Assembly (NCBI GenBank): GCA_963847665.1
Contig: CAWKAO010000002.1
Coordinates: forward strand, 682,001 to 746,000
Reading direction: 5' to 3'
Length of the DNA: 64,000 nt
From: CAWKAO01 sp963847665
Lineage (GTDB): Bacteria > Actinomycetota > Humimicrobiia > Humimicrobiales > Humimicrobiaceae
Notes under the pieces: generated by a model
Seen by the model: the letters and a program-made list of their open reading frames with translations, nothing else
The model's database searches: none
Told to the model about the DNA's origin: nothing
Shown: one piece after another, positions 27,518 through 37,916 of the stretch
Numbering within the stretch: the first letter of the stretch is position 1
How the letters are laid out: each line of letters opens with the position of its first letter
Made by a program: the position numbers and the translations under genes

Positions 27518-28762
27518 TTATAGTTCTAATTTGACTGCTTCGCCTGTATGCACCTCTAACCTGATAGCCTTATTTTTTTCAAAACCGATCTTATATAAAT
27601 AATCAGCTTTTCTGTTTTCCAATAGCTCTTCTATTTTTGCATCTGCTTCAGATAAAAGTTCTATCCGATTTCCATCTTTCCTTAATTTTTCTGCATACTT
27701 CAGTACCTCAGAAAAATCAGCAGAATCGTTATAGACTATAATACTATTTTTTTTTCTGAACATTGAAAGTCCATCACGCCCTATAGCTTTGTGCAAAAGA
27801 TCGACGTCAAGCGCAAAGCCTGTTGCAGGCGCATCAAAACCAAATTTTTTAACAAGTCCATCATACCTGCCTCCACTACCCAATTTTTCTACTATCTCCG
27901 GACAATATACCTCAAAAATAAGCCCGGAATAGTATCCAAATTCCCTAATTATTCCTGGATCTATTATAATATGATCAGAAAGACTGCTTTTTTGTAAAAA
28001 TCCATAGATATTATTTATATAATCATAAGCTTCTGTGACATCCCTATGGCCTATTTTTTTTATCTTTTTTTCAAGCAGCTTTATATCATTTACAGGACAT
28101 AGGATATCCATAAATACAGGAGTTTTATTTTTATCCCTGCTTCTTAAAAAATCATCTATAGAGACTATGTCATTGAAGATGAGGTCTTTCTTGATCTTCT
28201 TTTCATCTTCATCTTTTAAACCGAACCAATTGCATAGCCCGTTTATAAGGCCTATATGACCGATCCCTATTTTAAAATCCCTGATATGCAGTTTATTTAG
28301 GATTTCTGCCAGTAAGATAAGAATTTCAGTATCAGCCCGAAGTCCACCCATACCTATTAACTCAAGCCCTGCTTGATTCAGGACCCTTTTTTGTCCCTTC
28401 TGGAGACCTGTCTGCCTGAAAGAATTTGCAAAATAAAAAAACCTGACCGGCAGCTGCCTGGATTTTATCCTCATCGCTGTCAATCGTGCGATCGGGATGG
28501 TCATGTCCGCACGGAATGAGACAAGATCGCCGTCATTATCAAAAAAACTGATAAGTTTATCTTTCCAGTCTTTTCCAACACCAGCTGAAATATTTTTTGT
28601 ATATTCGATGACAGGAGTCTTGACTTCACCATAACCCCAGGAAATAAAAACTTCCCTTATAATATCTTCAACTGCATTTCTCTCCTGTGCTTCTAATGGA
28701 AAGAAATCCCTGAAACCCGGTGGGAGCTTTAGTATTAATTTTTCCTCTTTATCTTTAAACAT
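27518..28762 (-). CDS. hisZ: ATP phosphoribosyltransferase regulatory subunit HisZ
   Basis: A histidyl-tRNA synthetase paralogue that assembles with short HisG and senses histidine. It has 414 residues. Class II synthetase-like elements are PPGFRDFFPLEAQERNAVE, VSFRADMTIPIARL, RFFYFANSFRQTG and ELIGMGGLRADTEIL. The C-terminal part has SGGRYDGLVKKFG and an anticodon-domain-like tail (VYNDSADFSEVLKYAEKLRKDG). Pairing with the adjacent short hisG favours HisZ over a true HisRS. No ribosome site is evident; a TATAAT lies 8 bases upstream of the start codon, so the message may be leaderless. It heads the his operon. Confidence 0.9.
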   Translation of the reverse strand: MFKDKEEKLILKLPPGFRDFFPLEAQERNAVEDIIREVFISWGYGEVKTPVIEYTKNISAGVGKDWKDKLISFFDNDGDLVSFRADMTIPIARLTAMRIKSRQLPVRFFYFANSFRQTGLQKGQKRVLNQAGLELIGMGGLRADTEILILLAEILNKLHIRDFKIGIGHIGLINGLCNWFGLKDEDEKKIKKDLIFNDIVSIDDFLRSRDKNKTPVFMDILCPVNDIKLLEKKIKKIGHRDVTEAYDYINNIYGFLQKSSLSDHIIIDPGIIREFGYYSGLIFEVYCPEIVEKLGSGGRYDGLVKKFGFDAPATGFALDVDLLHKAIGRDGLSMFRKKNSIIVYNDSADFSEVLKYAEKLRKDGNRIELLSEADAKIEELLENRKADYLYKIGFEKNKAIRLEVHTGEAVKLEL

Positions 28763-28770
28763 AAGAAAGT

Positions 28771-28776
28771 ATTATA
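28771..28776 (-). promoter_or_regulatory. Candidate -10 box of the his operon
   Basis: TATAAT on the minus strand, with 8 bases between the hexamer and the hisZ ATG. Transcription would begin within about two bases of the start codon. The -35 region (TCGCAA at the right spacing) is poor. Confidence 0.45.
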
Positions 28777-28855
28777 TAAGCTTTTTAAACTTTTTGCGAA
28801 AAGATCCCGATATTACTCTTCGATATTATCTCATAAAATAATTCCAGAAAAGGGC

Positions 28856-31800
28856 CTAATTTATATCAGAATACATCTCCCATGTTATGGAATCACTTAC
28901 CCTTGAGCGGAGTTCTCTAAAAAAATCTTCTTTTATGTTTACCATATAGCTGCTGCCAAAGTTATAAGTCCTTTCAGGACCGCTCCCTGGAGTGGTTATG
29001 TGCAACTCCACCGTGACATCACCAGGGTTATTCTTCATGATATCGTACAATCCATTAATAATATCTTTATTAAGCAGATCCTTGCCTATCCTTAGTATTA
29101 TTTTATTGCTTTTCATAACTGTCCCGCCATTTCCAGAATTATCTTTCTCCTGGGAACTATTTAAGGTGCCATATTTTTTCCGGGATTCAGAAATGACATC
29201 GACCGGTCCCACGCTGGATTCATTTTGTAATGCAAACTCGGTATCATTGGAAAGATTTACAGGATTATTGACAGTATTAGATTTTTTAAGTTCCTCAATC
29301 TCGATGGCAATCATCTTTATCTGGTCTTCTTTTTTGTCCAGTTTACCCTTTATTTTAATAACCCTGTCTTCCTCAAGTAATGATCTGTATTTTTCAAGCA
29401 AATTGGGAAATATTATGACTTCAATATTATCTGAGAAGTCTTCAAGAGTTAAAAAGTACATAGGTTGATTGCTTTTAGTTATTATCTGCTTTATTCCAGA
29501 GATGACACCCGCAATGACCTGTGTCGATTTATCCTGCTGGTCTGCCAGGTCCTCAATAGTAGAAAAACCAGAAAGAGCCGCATCAAAGTCAGCAAGAGGG
29601 TGGCCGGAAATATAAAGCCCCAGTATCTCTTTTTCAAAATTCAGTAATTTCCTGGAAGAATATTCATTATTTATTTCTTCCATATTTATTGGATCATGCA
29701 ACTGGAAATCAGATCCAGTATTTTCAGAGCCATTATCAGCAGTGCCGTCAAAAAGGGAGAACTGCCCGTTTTCGATGCTTTTTTTTATTTTAGTCGCTTT
29801 TTCCACAAAATTTTCATAATTTTCCAGCAGGTATTTTCTGCTGTAGCCAAGGGTATCAAAGGCTCCCGCCTTTACCAGGCTTTCTATTGTCTTTTTATTT
29901 AGCACATTATTGCTTACCCTGCCGCAAAAATCCTGAAAATCTAAAAATCTTCCCGATTCTTTTCTGTTATCTATTATAAGGTCAAGTACATTTGACCCGA
30001 CATTTTTTATAGCAGAAAGTCCAAACCTTATAGAACTGCCCACTACTGTGAAATCAGTGAAGCTTTCATTTATGTCCGGGGGAAAGACCTTTATGCCCAT
30101 TCTACGTGATTCATTGATATACTGAGCGACCTTCTCCTGGCTGCCCATTCTAATACTTAATAATGCTGCCAGGAATTCAACAGGATAATTTGCTTTTAAG
30201 TAGGCTGTCTGGTAAGAGATCATTGCATAAGCCGTGCTGTGAGACTTATTAAAACCATATTCTGCAAAATGAGTGATCAGTTCAAATAACTTTGAAGCGG
30301 TATTTTGGTCGACGATGTCCATTCTTTTCGCACCATCTAGAAATTTAGACTTTTGCTTTGACATCAGTTCTCTTTTTTTCTTGCTTATTGCGTCTCTTAA
30401 TATATCTGCTTCTGACATTGAAAAACCAGCAAGCTTTGAAACTATTAGCATTATCTGCTCCTGGTAGAGGATTATACCGTATGTATCTTTCAGTATGGGT
30501 TCCAGGCTGGGATGGAAATACTTTATTTTCTTATTTTTATTCTTTGCATCTATGAAATCATTTACCATTCCGCTCTGTAAGGGGCCGGGCCTGAACAGGG
30601 CAAGTGTAGCGATAATGTCTTCGAACCTCTCCGGTTTAAGATTAACGACAAGTTCCCTCATGCCGGAACTTTCAAGCTGAAAAACTCCCATACAGTCTCC
30701 ATTACAGAGCATTTCAAATGTTTTTTTATCATCGAGGTTTATGATATTTATATCTAAATCCAGATTTTTAGTTTTCTTGATCAAAAAAAGTGTCTTATCT
30801 ATGAGTGAAAGGGTCTTAAGTCCAAGGAAATCCATCTTTAACAAACCGATATCCTGGATATCTTCCATTTTATATTGTGTTTTAATATCTCCACTCTTTT
30901 CATCCCTCTGTATTGGAGTGTAGTGAAAGAGTTCTTTAGACGATATCACCACCCCGGCAGCATGTATTGAGTGTTGTCTTGCTTTTCCTTCAAGTGATTT
31001 TGCTGTATCAATAATATCACGGACCTTCTTATCTGTTGTGTAAAGGTCCTTTAGCTCAGGCACCATCTCAAGAGAGGAATCTATTTTTATATTTAATTCC
31101 GAAGGTACCAGTTTAGCTATCCTGTCTACTTCCGAATATGGTACCTCAAGTACCCTTCCTGCATCCCTTATTGCCTGCCTGGCGGCCATTGTCCCGAAAG
31201 TTATGAGCTGGGCTACCCTGTTTTCACCATATTTTTCCGTCACATAATCTATAACCTGGTCTCTTTTCTCATCACAGAAATCGATGTCTATATCAGGCAT
31301 CTTTTTTCGCTCTTCATTAAGAAACCTCTCAAAAAGTAGGTCGTATTTAAGAGGCTCTATATCTGTGATATCCAGAAGATAAGATACTATACTTCCTGCT
31401 GCAGAGCCCCTTCCTGGACCGACCCTGATATCATTGTTCTTAGCAAATTTTACAAAGTCCCATACAATAAGAAAATACTCTGCAAATCCCATCTTTCTTA
31501 TGACTTCAAGTTCTTTATCAAGTCTCGATGTTATTTCATCATTGACAACTGTGTATTTTTTAGATAGACCCTCTGAGCAAAGAGATCTGAGGTATTCATC
31601 AGGAGTATTATTGTCTGGTACCTTAAAGGGTGGAATAAGTCCCAGATCGAAATCAAGTTCTATGTTACATCTTTCAGCAATCTTTATGGTGTTTTCAACT
31701 GCTCCAGGGAATTCTTTAAATATTTCAGTCATCTCATCAGAATTTTTAAAGTAGTATTCCATTGTCCTGGGGAAAAATCCTGTCTTTTCAGATTTCTCTG

Positions 31801-32617
31801 AGTTGATACCTCCCGGTAAAGCTTCTTGCTCGGCAAGCTTAAGGATTATATTTTTAATAGTATCTCCAAGATCTGAATCTGCACTTATGTCCAAACCCAG
31901 TTTCTGGAAATCTCCGATTGTAGCCCCTGCCTGAACACATAAAAGGATAAAATGATATTTATAATCTTCGCTGTTAAGGTAATGTACATCATTTGTAGCC
32001 ACAACCCCGATATTATATTTTTTTGACAATTCAAAAAGGGTTTCATTGACCTCCCTCTGCTTTGCCATACCAAAATCAGTTAATTCGAGAAAAAAATTAT
32101 TATTTCCAAAAATATCAATATATTCCTGAATAGCCTGCTCCGCTTTGTCTATCCTTCCCTGTTCGACAAACCTCGGTACTTTCCCACTCATGCATCCGCT
32201 CAATGCAATCAGGCCCTTACTATATTTCCTCAATACCTCCCCATCGATTCGCGGCTTATAATAGAATCCTTCAAGAAAACCAAGGCTGACAAGTTGCATC
32301 AGGTTCTGATATCCCTCATTGTTCTCCACAAGAAGTGTGAGATGATTATAGAGACCTTCTTTAGTGTCCCTGGAAAATTTTTTTTCAAACCTGTTCTTTG
32401 GTGCCTGATAGACTTCGCATCCTATTATAGGTTTTATGCCTGCCCTGATCGCAGCTTTATAAAAGTCTATTACACCATACATATTACCGTGATCAGTAAG
32501 GGCAACTGCGGGCATCTCAGATTCAATAGCTTTTTTGATCAGGTCATCAGTTTTTAGCAGTCCGTCCAGAAGAGAATATTCGCTATGGACATGTAAATGC
32601 ACAAATTTCTTTTTCAT
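28856..32617 (-). CDS. dnaE: DNA polymerase III subunit alpha, DnaE type
   Basis: Replicative polymerase catalytic subunit, 1253 residues. The N-terminal PHP domain has HVHSEYSLLDG, LTDHGNMYGVIDF and GCEVYQAPKNR. The palm has PGRGSAAGSIVSYLL and the catalytic acidic triplet in MPDIDIDFCDEKR. RQHSIHAAGVVIS, LKMDFLGLKTLSLID, GVFQLESSGMRELV, ALFRPGPLQSGMVNDFI and ILYQEQIMLI follow. Near the C-terminus are a helix-hairpin-helix region and an OB fold (VIAGVISGIKQIITKSNQPM). Length and architecture fit DnaE1. The frame is intact over nearly 3.8 kb, in contrast to many neighbours. It lies between larB and hisZ. Confidence 0.97.
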   Translation of the reverse strand: MKKKFVHLHVHSEYSLLDGLLKTDDLIKKAIESEMPAVALTDHGNMYGVIDFYKAAIRAGIKPIIGCEVYQAPKNRFEKKFSRDTKEGLYNHLTLLVENNEGYQNLMQLVSLGFLEGFYYKPRIDGEVLRKYSKGLIALSGCMSGKVPRFVEQGRIDKAEQAIQEYIDIFGNNNFFLELTDFGMAKQREVNETLFELSKKYNIGVVATNDVHYLNSEDYKYHFILLCVQAGATIGDFQKLGLDISADSDLGDTIKNIILKLAEQEALPGGINSEKSEKTGFFPRTMEYYFKNSDEMTEIFKEFPGAVENTIKIAERCNIELDFDLGLIPPFKVPDNNTPDEYLRSLCSEGLSKKYTVVNDEITSRLDKELEVIRKMGFAEYFLIVWDFVKFAKNNDIRVGPGRGSAAGSIVSYLLDITDIEPLKYDLLFERFLNEERKKMPDIDIDFCDEKRDQVIDYVTEKYGENRVAQLITFGTMAARQAIRDAGRVLEVPYSEVDRIAKLVPSELNIKIDSSLEMVPELKDLYTTDKKVRDIIDTAKSLEGKARQHSIHAAGVVISSKELFHYTPIQRDEKSGDIKTQYKMEDIQDIGLLKMDFLGLKTLSLIDKTLFLIKKTKNLDLDINIINLDDKKTFEMLCNGDCMGVFQLESSGMRELVVNLKPERFEDIIATLALFRPGPLQSGMVNDFIDAKNKNKKIKYFHPSLEPILKDTYGIILYQEQIMLIVSKLAGFSMSEADILRDAISKKKRELMSKQKSKFLDGAKRMDIVDQNTASKLFELITHFAEYGFNKSHSTAYAMISYQTAYLKANYPVEFLAALLSIRMGSQEKVAQYINESRRMGIKVFPPDINESFTDFTVVGSSIRFGLSAIKNVGSNVLDLIIDNRKESGRFLDFQDFCGRVSNNVLNKKTIESLVKAGAFDTLGYSRKYLLENYENFVEKATKIKKSIENGQFSLFDGTADNGSENTGSDFQLHDPINMEEINNEYSSRKLLNFEKEILGLYISGHPLADFDAALSGFSTIEDLADQQDKSTQVIAGVISGIKQIITKSNQPMYFLTLEDFSDNIEVIIFPNLLEKYRSLLEEDRVIKIKGKLDKKEDQIKMIAIEIEELKKSNTVNNPVNLSNDTEFALQNESSVGPVDVISESRKKYGTLNSSQEKDNSGNGGTVMKSNKIILRIGKDLLNKDIINGLYDIMKNNPGDVTVELHITTPGSGPERTYNFGSSYMVNIKEDFFRELRSRVSDSITWEMYSDIN

Positions 32618-32709
32618 GACAAGACCCAGTATCCGGATAAAAATAACAATTATTTGTATTTTATATTATAACTTAAATGAGTATGTTCTTGTATGAAAAA
32701 AGAGTAAAA

Positions 32710-33471
32710 TCATAAGTTTTTATTGATAAGGCCAGCGGAGTATCCTGCTCCAAACCCGTTATCGATGTTTACTACGACTATTCCGGGGCTGCATGAATTT
32801 AACATTGTGAGAAGCTGGGAAAGGCCTCCAAAGCTTGCGCCATATCCTACACTTGTAGGCACCCCGACTACAATACAATCAACCATCGAGCTTATTATGC
32901 TTGGCAGAGCACCCTCCATCCCCGCGACTGCGATGATGACTTTGGATGCCAGAAGATCGTCTTTTTGGCTGATCAAACGATGCATACCGGCGATGCCGGC
33001 ATCATATATTTTCTTTACTTCATTGCCCATCAAATATGCAGTTGTAGCTGCTTCCTCAGCGATCGGTATATCTGCTGTACCTGCACAAACAACGGTTATG
33101 CCAGGTTTGAGGTCTTTTTCTTCTTTAAATGACGGGATATAAACAATACCTGCCTTTTCATTAAATAAAACATCCGGGATCTCCTTTTTTATAAGATCAT
33201 GAACCTCAAGGTTTGTCCGTGTTATCATCAGCATCCCGGAATGCTTTAATATGCTCTTTGCTATTTCAAGTATCTGTAGAGGTGTTTTGTTCTGTCCATA
33301 TATTACTTCCGGAAAATCCCGCCTTAATGACCTGTGGTGATCGATTTTTGCAAAACCAATATCCTCAAAGTAAAAATCCTTTAACTCTTTTAAGGCTTCT
33401 TTTTCTGAGATCTTATCAGTTTTGTAGTTACTTAAAAGCTTTTCAATGAAACTATTTATATCTTTATTCAT
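32710..33471 (-). CDS. larB: Nickel pincer cofactor biosynthesis protein LarB
   Basis: LarB carboxylates and hydrolyses nicotinic acid adenine dinucleotide in synthesis of the nickel-pincer nucleotide used by lactate racemase and relatives. The 253-residue protein has an N-terminal helical region (SEKEALKELKDFYFEDIGFAKIDHHR is spread over residues 22-47) and a PurE-like C-terminal domain: VVCAGTADIPIAEEA, AGIAGMHRL, AVAGMEGALPSIISSM, GVPTSVGYGASFGGLSQLL and NIDNGFGAGYSAG. LarC and LarE are not in the window. LarB alone is widespread, so a complete pathway cannot be assumed. Confidence 0.9.
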   Translation of the reverse strand: MNKDINSFIEKLLSNYKTDKISEKEALKELKDFYFEDIGFAKIDHHRSLRRDFPEVIYGQNKTPLQILEIAKSILKHSGMLMITRTNLEVHDLIKKEIPDVLFNEKAGIVYIPSFKEEKDLKPGITVVCAGTADIPIAEEAATTAYLMGNEVKKIYDAGIAGMHRLISQKDDLLASKVIIAVAGMEGALPSIISSMVDCIVVGVPTSVGYGASFGGLSQLLTMLNSCSPGIVVVNIDNGFGAGYSAGLINKNL

Positions 33472-33546
33472 AAATTAGACTGGCTATCTTTTTAATAACA
33501 GTTCTTTTTATATATTCTGGAAGTTCTTCAATCTCAACAAGTAATA

Positions 33547-35672
33547 TTATAGATGAAATAGTTTTCCTGAAAGATCCGTGACAAGCACTGCTGTCTCTAT
33601 GGCTACGACACTTATAAGTTTTATCAGTATATTCATAGACGGACCTGCTGTATCCTTCAGGGGATCTCCGACTGTATCGCCTACGATAGATGCCAGATGC
33701 TCTGAAGTCCCTTTTCCTCCGGATTCTTCTATTTTCTTTTTGGCATTATCAAGGGCACCACCCGCATTTGCCATAAATATTGCCTGTGCAAAACCTGAAA
33801 GAAGTGTACCTATAATGAGAGCGACAACTCCGCCAGGTCCCAGTAGTATTCCTACGACTACAGGTATGACAAATATCAGTATTCCGGGTAAGATAATACC
33901 CCTCTGTGCAGCCATTGTGACAGTCCGTATAAATTCCTTAGGATCTCCCTTGGATTCTCCCTTCATTATCTCCTTGATCTGTTTTCTTGCTTCTATAACG
34001 ACTTTATTTGCGGCACGTCCGACAGCGCCTATAAGCAGTGACGTAAAGAGGAATGGTAATATAACACCTGTAAATAATCCTGCAAGGATCTTGGGATCCC
34101 TCATAAAATCCAACACAACATTGACGTTTAAAAGTTCTATCTTTGAAAAATATGCCTGCCCCAGAGCAAGTGCCGTTATTGCTGCACTTCCTATAAGTAT
34201 TCCTTTTCCGATTGCAGCAGTGGTGTTTCCGACTGCATCCAGTTTGTCTGTGGTCTTCCTTACCGAACTTGGAAGCTCTGTCATCACTGCTATTCCACCG
34301 GCATTATCAGCAATCGGGCCATACACATCTATTGTGATAACAAAAGGTGAAATGGAAAGCATGGATACTGCTGCAAGTGATACACCATATAGACCCATCT
34401 TAAAATCTGTCGTTCCTCCTGAAATATAGAAACTGAAAAGCATGACCCCTATTACCGTAAGAGCAGGAAGTATTGTACTTTCCATACCATATGCAAGGCC
34501 GTTTACCACTACTGTTGCAGCTCCAGATTTTGCGCTTTCAGCAATATTACGTGTGGGCCTATATTTTGAATCCGTATAAAGAAGTGTAAAGAGCCCTATC
34601 AGAAATCCTGAAACTACCCCGCCAAGTGAGGCATAAAAAAGAAAATTATATTCAGGTCCCAAAATATACCTGACAGAAAAAAACGACATCGCAATGATGC
34701 CGACAACTGTTATAAGCAACCCGACAAGTGTGCTTGAAGTAAGCTTGCTTACAGTTGCGTTTTCCTTATACCTGCCGACAACTCCCTTGATTATAAATAT
34801 AGCCATTATCGAAGCTAGAGCACCTGAAGTCGATATTATCATCGGAAGTATTATGCTGTTCACAAGTAGATTCGAAGCTTTAAAAGCCAGGAATCCAAGA
34901 AATTCAGTTGCTATTATTGCGCCTACCCAGGATTCCAGGGAATCTGCCTTCATCCCGCCTACATCACCTACATTATCTCCAATATTATCAGCAATTGTAG
35001 CCGGATTCCTGTAGTCATCTTCTTCAAGCCCTGATTCAAGTTTTCCTACATAGTCGGCACCCATATCAGCAGCTTTTGTATATATGCCTCCGCCTGTCCT
35101 CATAAAGAAAGCTGCAAAACTTGCACCTATTGTAAATGTTATAAGAATATTGACTGCGCTTTCCATGCTTGTCACAATATCAGGAGAAATGTTCCATAAC
35201 ACCAGTACAGAATATTAAACCATAATGCAGTATCAAAAAGTGCTACTGTACCCAGTAGAAGCCCGGATGCTGCTGCAGCTGTAAATGCAATATTCATCGC
35301 TTCCCCAAGACCTTTTTCTTTGCTGCAAAAGTGACCCTTGAATTTGCAGTGGTGGATATCCACATCCCTATATATCCTATAAGCAGGCTAAATCCCATAC
35401 CTGTGGCAAAAGCGGGTAGGGATGCACACTCAAGATAGCCAAAATATACCATTACACCCAGCAGGACCTTATCACAGCAAAAAATATCAGCATTATCTTT
35501 GCCTGCTGGTTTAGATATGCCCTGCTTCCGGCAAAGATGGCATTTGATATCTCTATCATCCTCTTCGTACCCCTGCTTTTTTTCGATACCAAGAAGCAAA
35601 AATTATGGCCAAGATCAGGCAGATGGCTGAACCTATGAACGGAATTATCCTGAGCACAAGTAGATTTGGCAT
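33547..35672 (-). CDS. hppA: Membrane-bound cation-pumping pyrophosphatase (frameshifted N-terminal part)
   Basis: Hydrolyses pyrophosphate and pumps H+ or Na+ across the membrane. The long intact part (33547 to about 35200) holds the catalytic loops: FMRTGGGIYTKAADMGADYV, EEDDYRNPATIADNIGDNVGD, DVYGPIADNAGGIA and GDTVGDPLKDTAGPS. The motif GNTTAAIGKG has Ala and Gly where potassium-independent enzymes have Lys and Thr, so this is the potassium-dependent type. Upstream, four one-base shifts (near 35200, 35325, 35475 and 35565) break the N-terminus. The pieces read MPNLLVLRIIPFIGSAI, ISNAIFAGSRAYLNQQAKI, GMGFSLLIGYIGMWISTTAN and GLGEAMNIAFTAAAASGLLL. The start at 35672 has a GGGGGGAGG ribosome site. 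Which ion is pumped is not clear. Confidence 0.92.
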
Positions 35673-35796
35673 ATTCCTCCCCCCAGTATTATTATTAAAG
35701 ACAGGTCCTGAAAACAGACCTTTTTAAATACTCCAGTGAATTTTAATAGAAGTGAATAAAATATTCAACAGATGAACTTTGAATTTCCGGCAATTT

Positions 35797-37394
35797 TTAT
35801 TTATTTTTTTCCAGATGCATAAGACCATAGACTATGCAGTCTTCAAGTGCCTGCCAGCTTGCATCTATGATATTTTCCGACACACCTATAGTTCCCCAGC
35901 TTTTAATCCCGTCCGAAGACTCTATAAGGACCCTTACCACTGCACCTGTTCCCTGCTTTTCGTTCAGGACCCTTACCTTAAAATCTGACAATTTGATCTG
36001 TGCAAGATCAGGGTAGAAATTTTTAAGTGACTTTCTTATTGCACAGTCAAGGGCATGAACAGGACCGTTACCTTCTGCAGTTTCTATGATCCTGCGTCTT
36101 CTACCATTATTTTTACAGTAGCTTCTGAGAGCATGCTGCCATCCGTTGTCTTTTCATTCAAGACCCTGAAACTTTCAAGGGTAAAGAATTTTTTTGTTGC
36201 TCCGGTCACTTTTCGCACCATGAGCTCAAAACTTCCGTCTGCAGCTTCAAACTGATAACCTTTATGTTCCAGGTTCTGTATAGGATTCAGTATCTTGTCT
36301 ACATTCTTTGCATCACTTTCCAGGTCTAACCCAAGTTCCTTTGCTTTAATGATGATTGATTTCTTACCGGAAAGTTCTGATACAAGTATCTTCCTTGTAT
36401 TACCTACCGACTCCGGTTTTATATGTTCGAAAGCTTCCGGGACCTTACTCACTCCATGGACATGCATGCCTGCCTTATGGGTAAATGCATTATTTCCTAC
36501 AAATGGTTGATTGTGGACTGTGCCTGGTTTGCGATCTCACTGATAAATCTTGAAAGATTGGTTATATGTTTTAGATTTCCTGCAGGAAGGCACTGTTTTT
36601 TCAATTTGATCTCAAGACTCGGTATTATCTGGCATAGGTCTGCATTGCCGCATCTTTCACCATAACCGTTTATAGTACCCTGCACCATTTTAACTTCGGG
36701 ATTTCTTTCTACTGAAATAATGGAATTAGCAACTGCACACCCACTGTCATTATGAAAATGGACCCCAAGCGGTACCTTGATCCTTGGTGCAACATCCGAA
36801 AATATATCTATCACTTCACCGGGAAGACATCCTCCGTTTGTATCGCAAAGGACAATAAAATCTGCTCCGGCTTCCTGTGCAGCAATAAGTGTCTTTATCG
36901 CATATTCAGGATTTAGTTTAAATCCATCAAAGAAATGTTCCGCATCATAGATAACTTCAGAAATGTTTGCCTTGAGAAATTCAATAGATTCAAATATCAT
37001 CTCAAGATTGTTTTCCAGAGTGGTCTCGATGACTTTTTTTACCTGCAGGGATGAGGATTTTCCAAAAATACATATTCCATCTGCTCCAGCATCTACCAAT
37101 GAAGTAAGATTGTGATCCTCTTTTACAGGATTATTTTTATATTTTGTCATTCCAAAAGCCACTATCTTTGAAAATCTGTATTTATTTTTTTTCAAAAGGC
37201 CAAAGAGTTCATCATCCTTGGGGTTTGAAGCAGGAAAACCGACTTCAATATAATCTATTCCTATATCGTCAAACCTGGTGATCATATGCAGCTTATCACT
37301 CACAGAAAAAGAAATATTGGCACTCTGTACACCATCCCTTAGGGTCGTGTCATAAACATATATCTTATTCTTGTTTTTTAAAGTATTTGTCCAT
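35797..37394 (-). CDS. cimA: (R)-citramalate synthase, CimA family (several frameshifts)
   Basis: Condenses pyruvate and acetyl-CoA to citramalate, the entry to threonine-independent isoleucine synthesis. The N-terminal barrel has IYVYDTTLRDGVQSANISFS, EVGFPASNPKDDELF, VLCDTNGGCLPGEV, HFHNDSGCAVANS and NGYGERCGNADLC; then NAFTHKAGMHVHGVSK and the C-terminal LeuA-type regulatory domain (MSDFKVRVLNEKQGTG...). Shifts occur near the start (about 37370), 37310, 36500 and 36090, each rejoining conserved sequence. The alanine- and asparagine-rich QSANISFS segment after the TTLRDG motif is typical of citramalate rather than isopropylmalate synthases, and a separate leuA exists at 39241-40752. Start at 37394 with AGGAAAG upstream. 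It is the last gene of the leu/ilv block. Confidence 0.85.
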
Positions 37395-37409
37395 TTTCTT
37401 TCCTAATTA

Positions 37410-37916
37410 TTAAAAAATATTGTTACTTTCTTCAGATGTTTCTTTTGTATAATTTATATATCCTCCACTGGATATTATTTCCTGGATAAAATCAGGAACC
37501 GGTTTTATATCGAACTTTTTACCGTTAGTCAGGTCCTTTATCTCGCCTTTATCAAGATCGACTTCAAGTTCATCTCCATCATCTATGTTTTCAGCAGCCT
37601 CCATGCTTGTCAGGACCGGAAGACCGATATTTATCGAATTCCTGAAGAATATCCTGGCAAAAGTCCTGGCAATACCAGTTTTATCCCGCTTGCCTTTATT
37701 GAAAGAGGAGCATGTTCCCTTGAAGAACCGCATCCAAAATTATCTCCTCCAACTATTATCTTCCTGTCTACGCTTTTGCTTAAAATCACTGTCCAGGTCT
37801 TCAAAACAGTGTGAAGCAAGCTCTTTCTCACCTGTGGTATTTAAATACCTTGCAGGTATTATTACATCAGTATCAACATTATCTCCATATTTTATTACTT
37901 TTTCTTTTATTATCAT
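37410..37916 (-). CDS. leuD: Isopropylmalate/citramalate isomerase small subunit (two or more frameshifts)
   Basis: Small subunit that pairs with LeuC to isomerise 2-isopropylmalate (and citramalate). Reconstructed order: KYGDNVDTDVIIPARYLNTT, the GGDNFGCGSSREHAPLSIKA swivelling-domain signature, then IARTFARIFFRNSINIGLPVL and a C-terminal DLDKGEIKDLTNGKKFDIKPV region. Frames change near 37800 and 37730. Its ATG overlaps the leuC stop codon as TAATG, so the two subunits are translationally coupled. Reconstructed length is about 168, normal for the short archaeal and bacterial type. Confidence 0.9.

Noticed and set aside
33578..34429. Long rightward open frame opposite hppA (283 codons)
   Set aside because: Lies fully inside the conserved pyrophosphatase on the other strand and has no recognisable domain; a shadow frame.
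35703..35721. Hairpin AGGTC/GACCT between cimA and hppA
   Set aside because: Only 5-6 base pairs and no clear T run on the coding strand; too weak to call.
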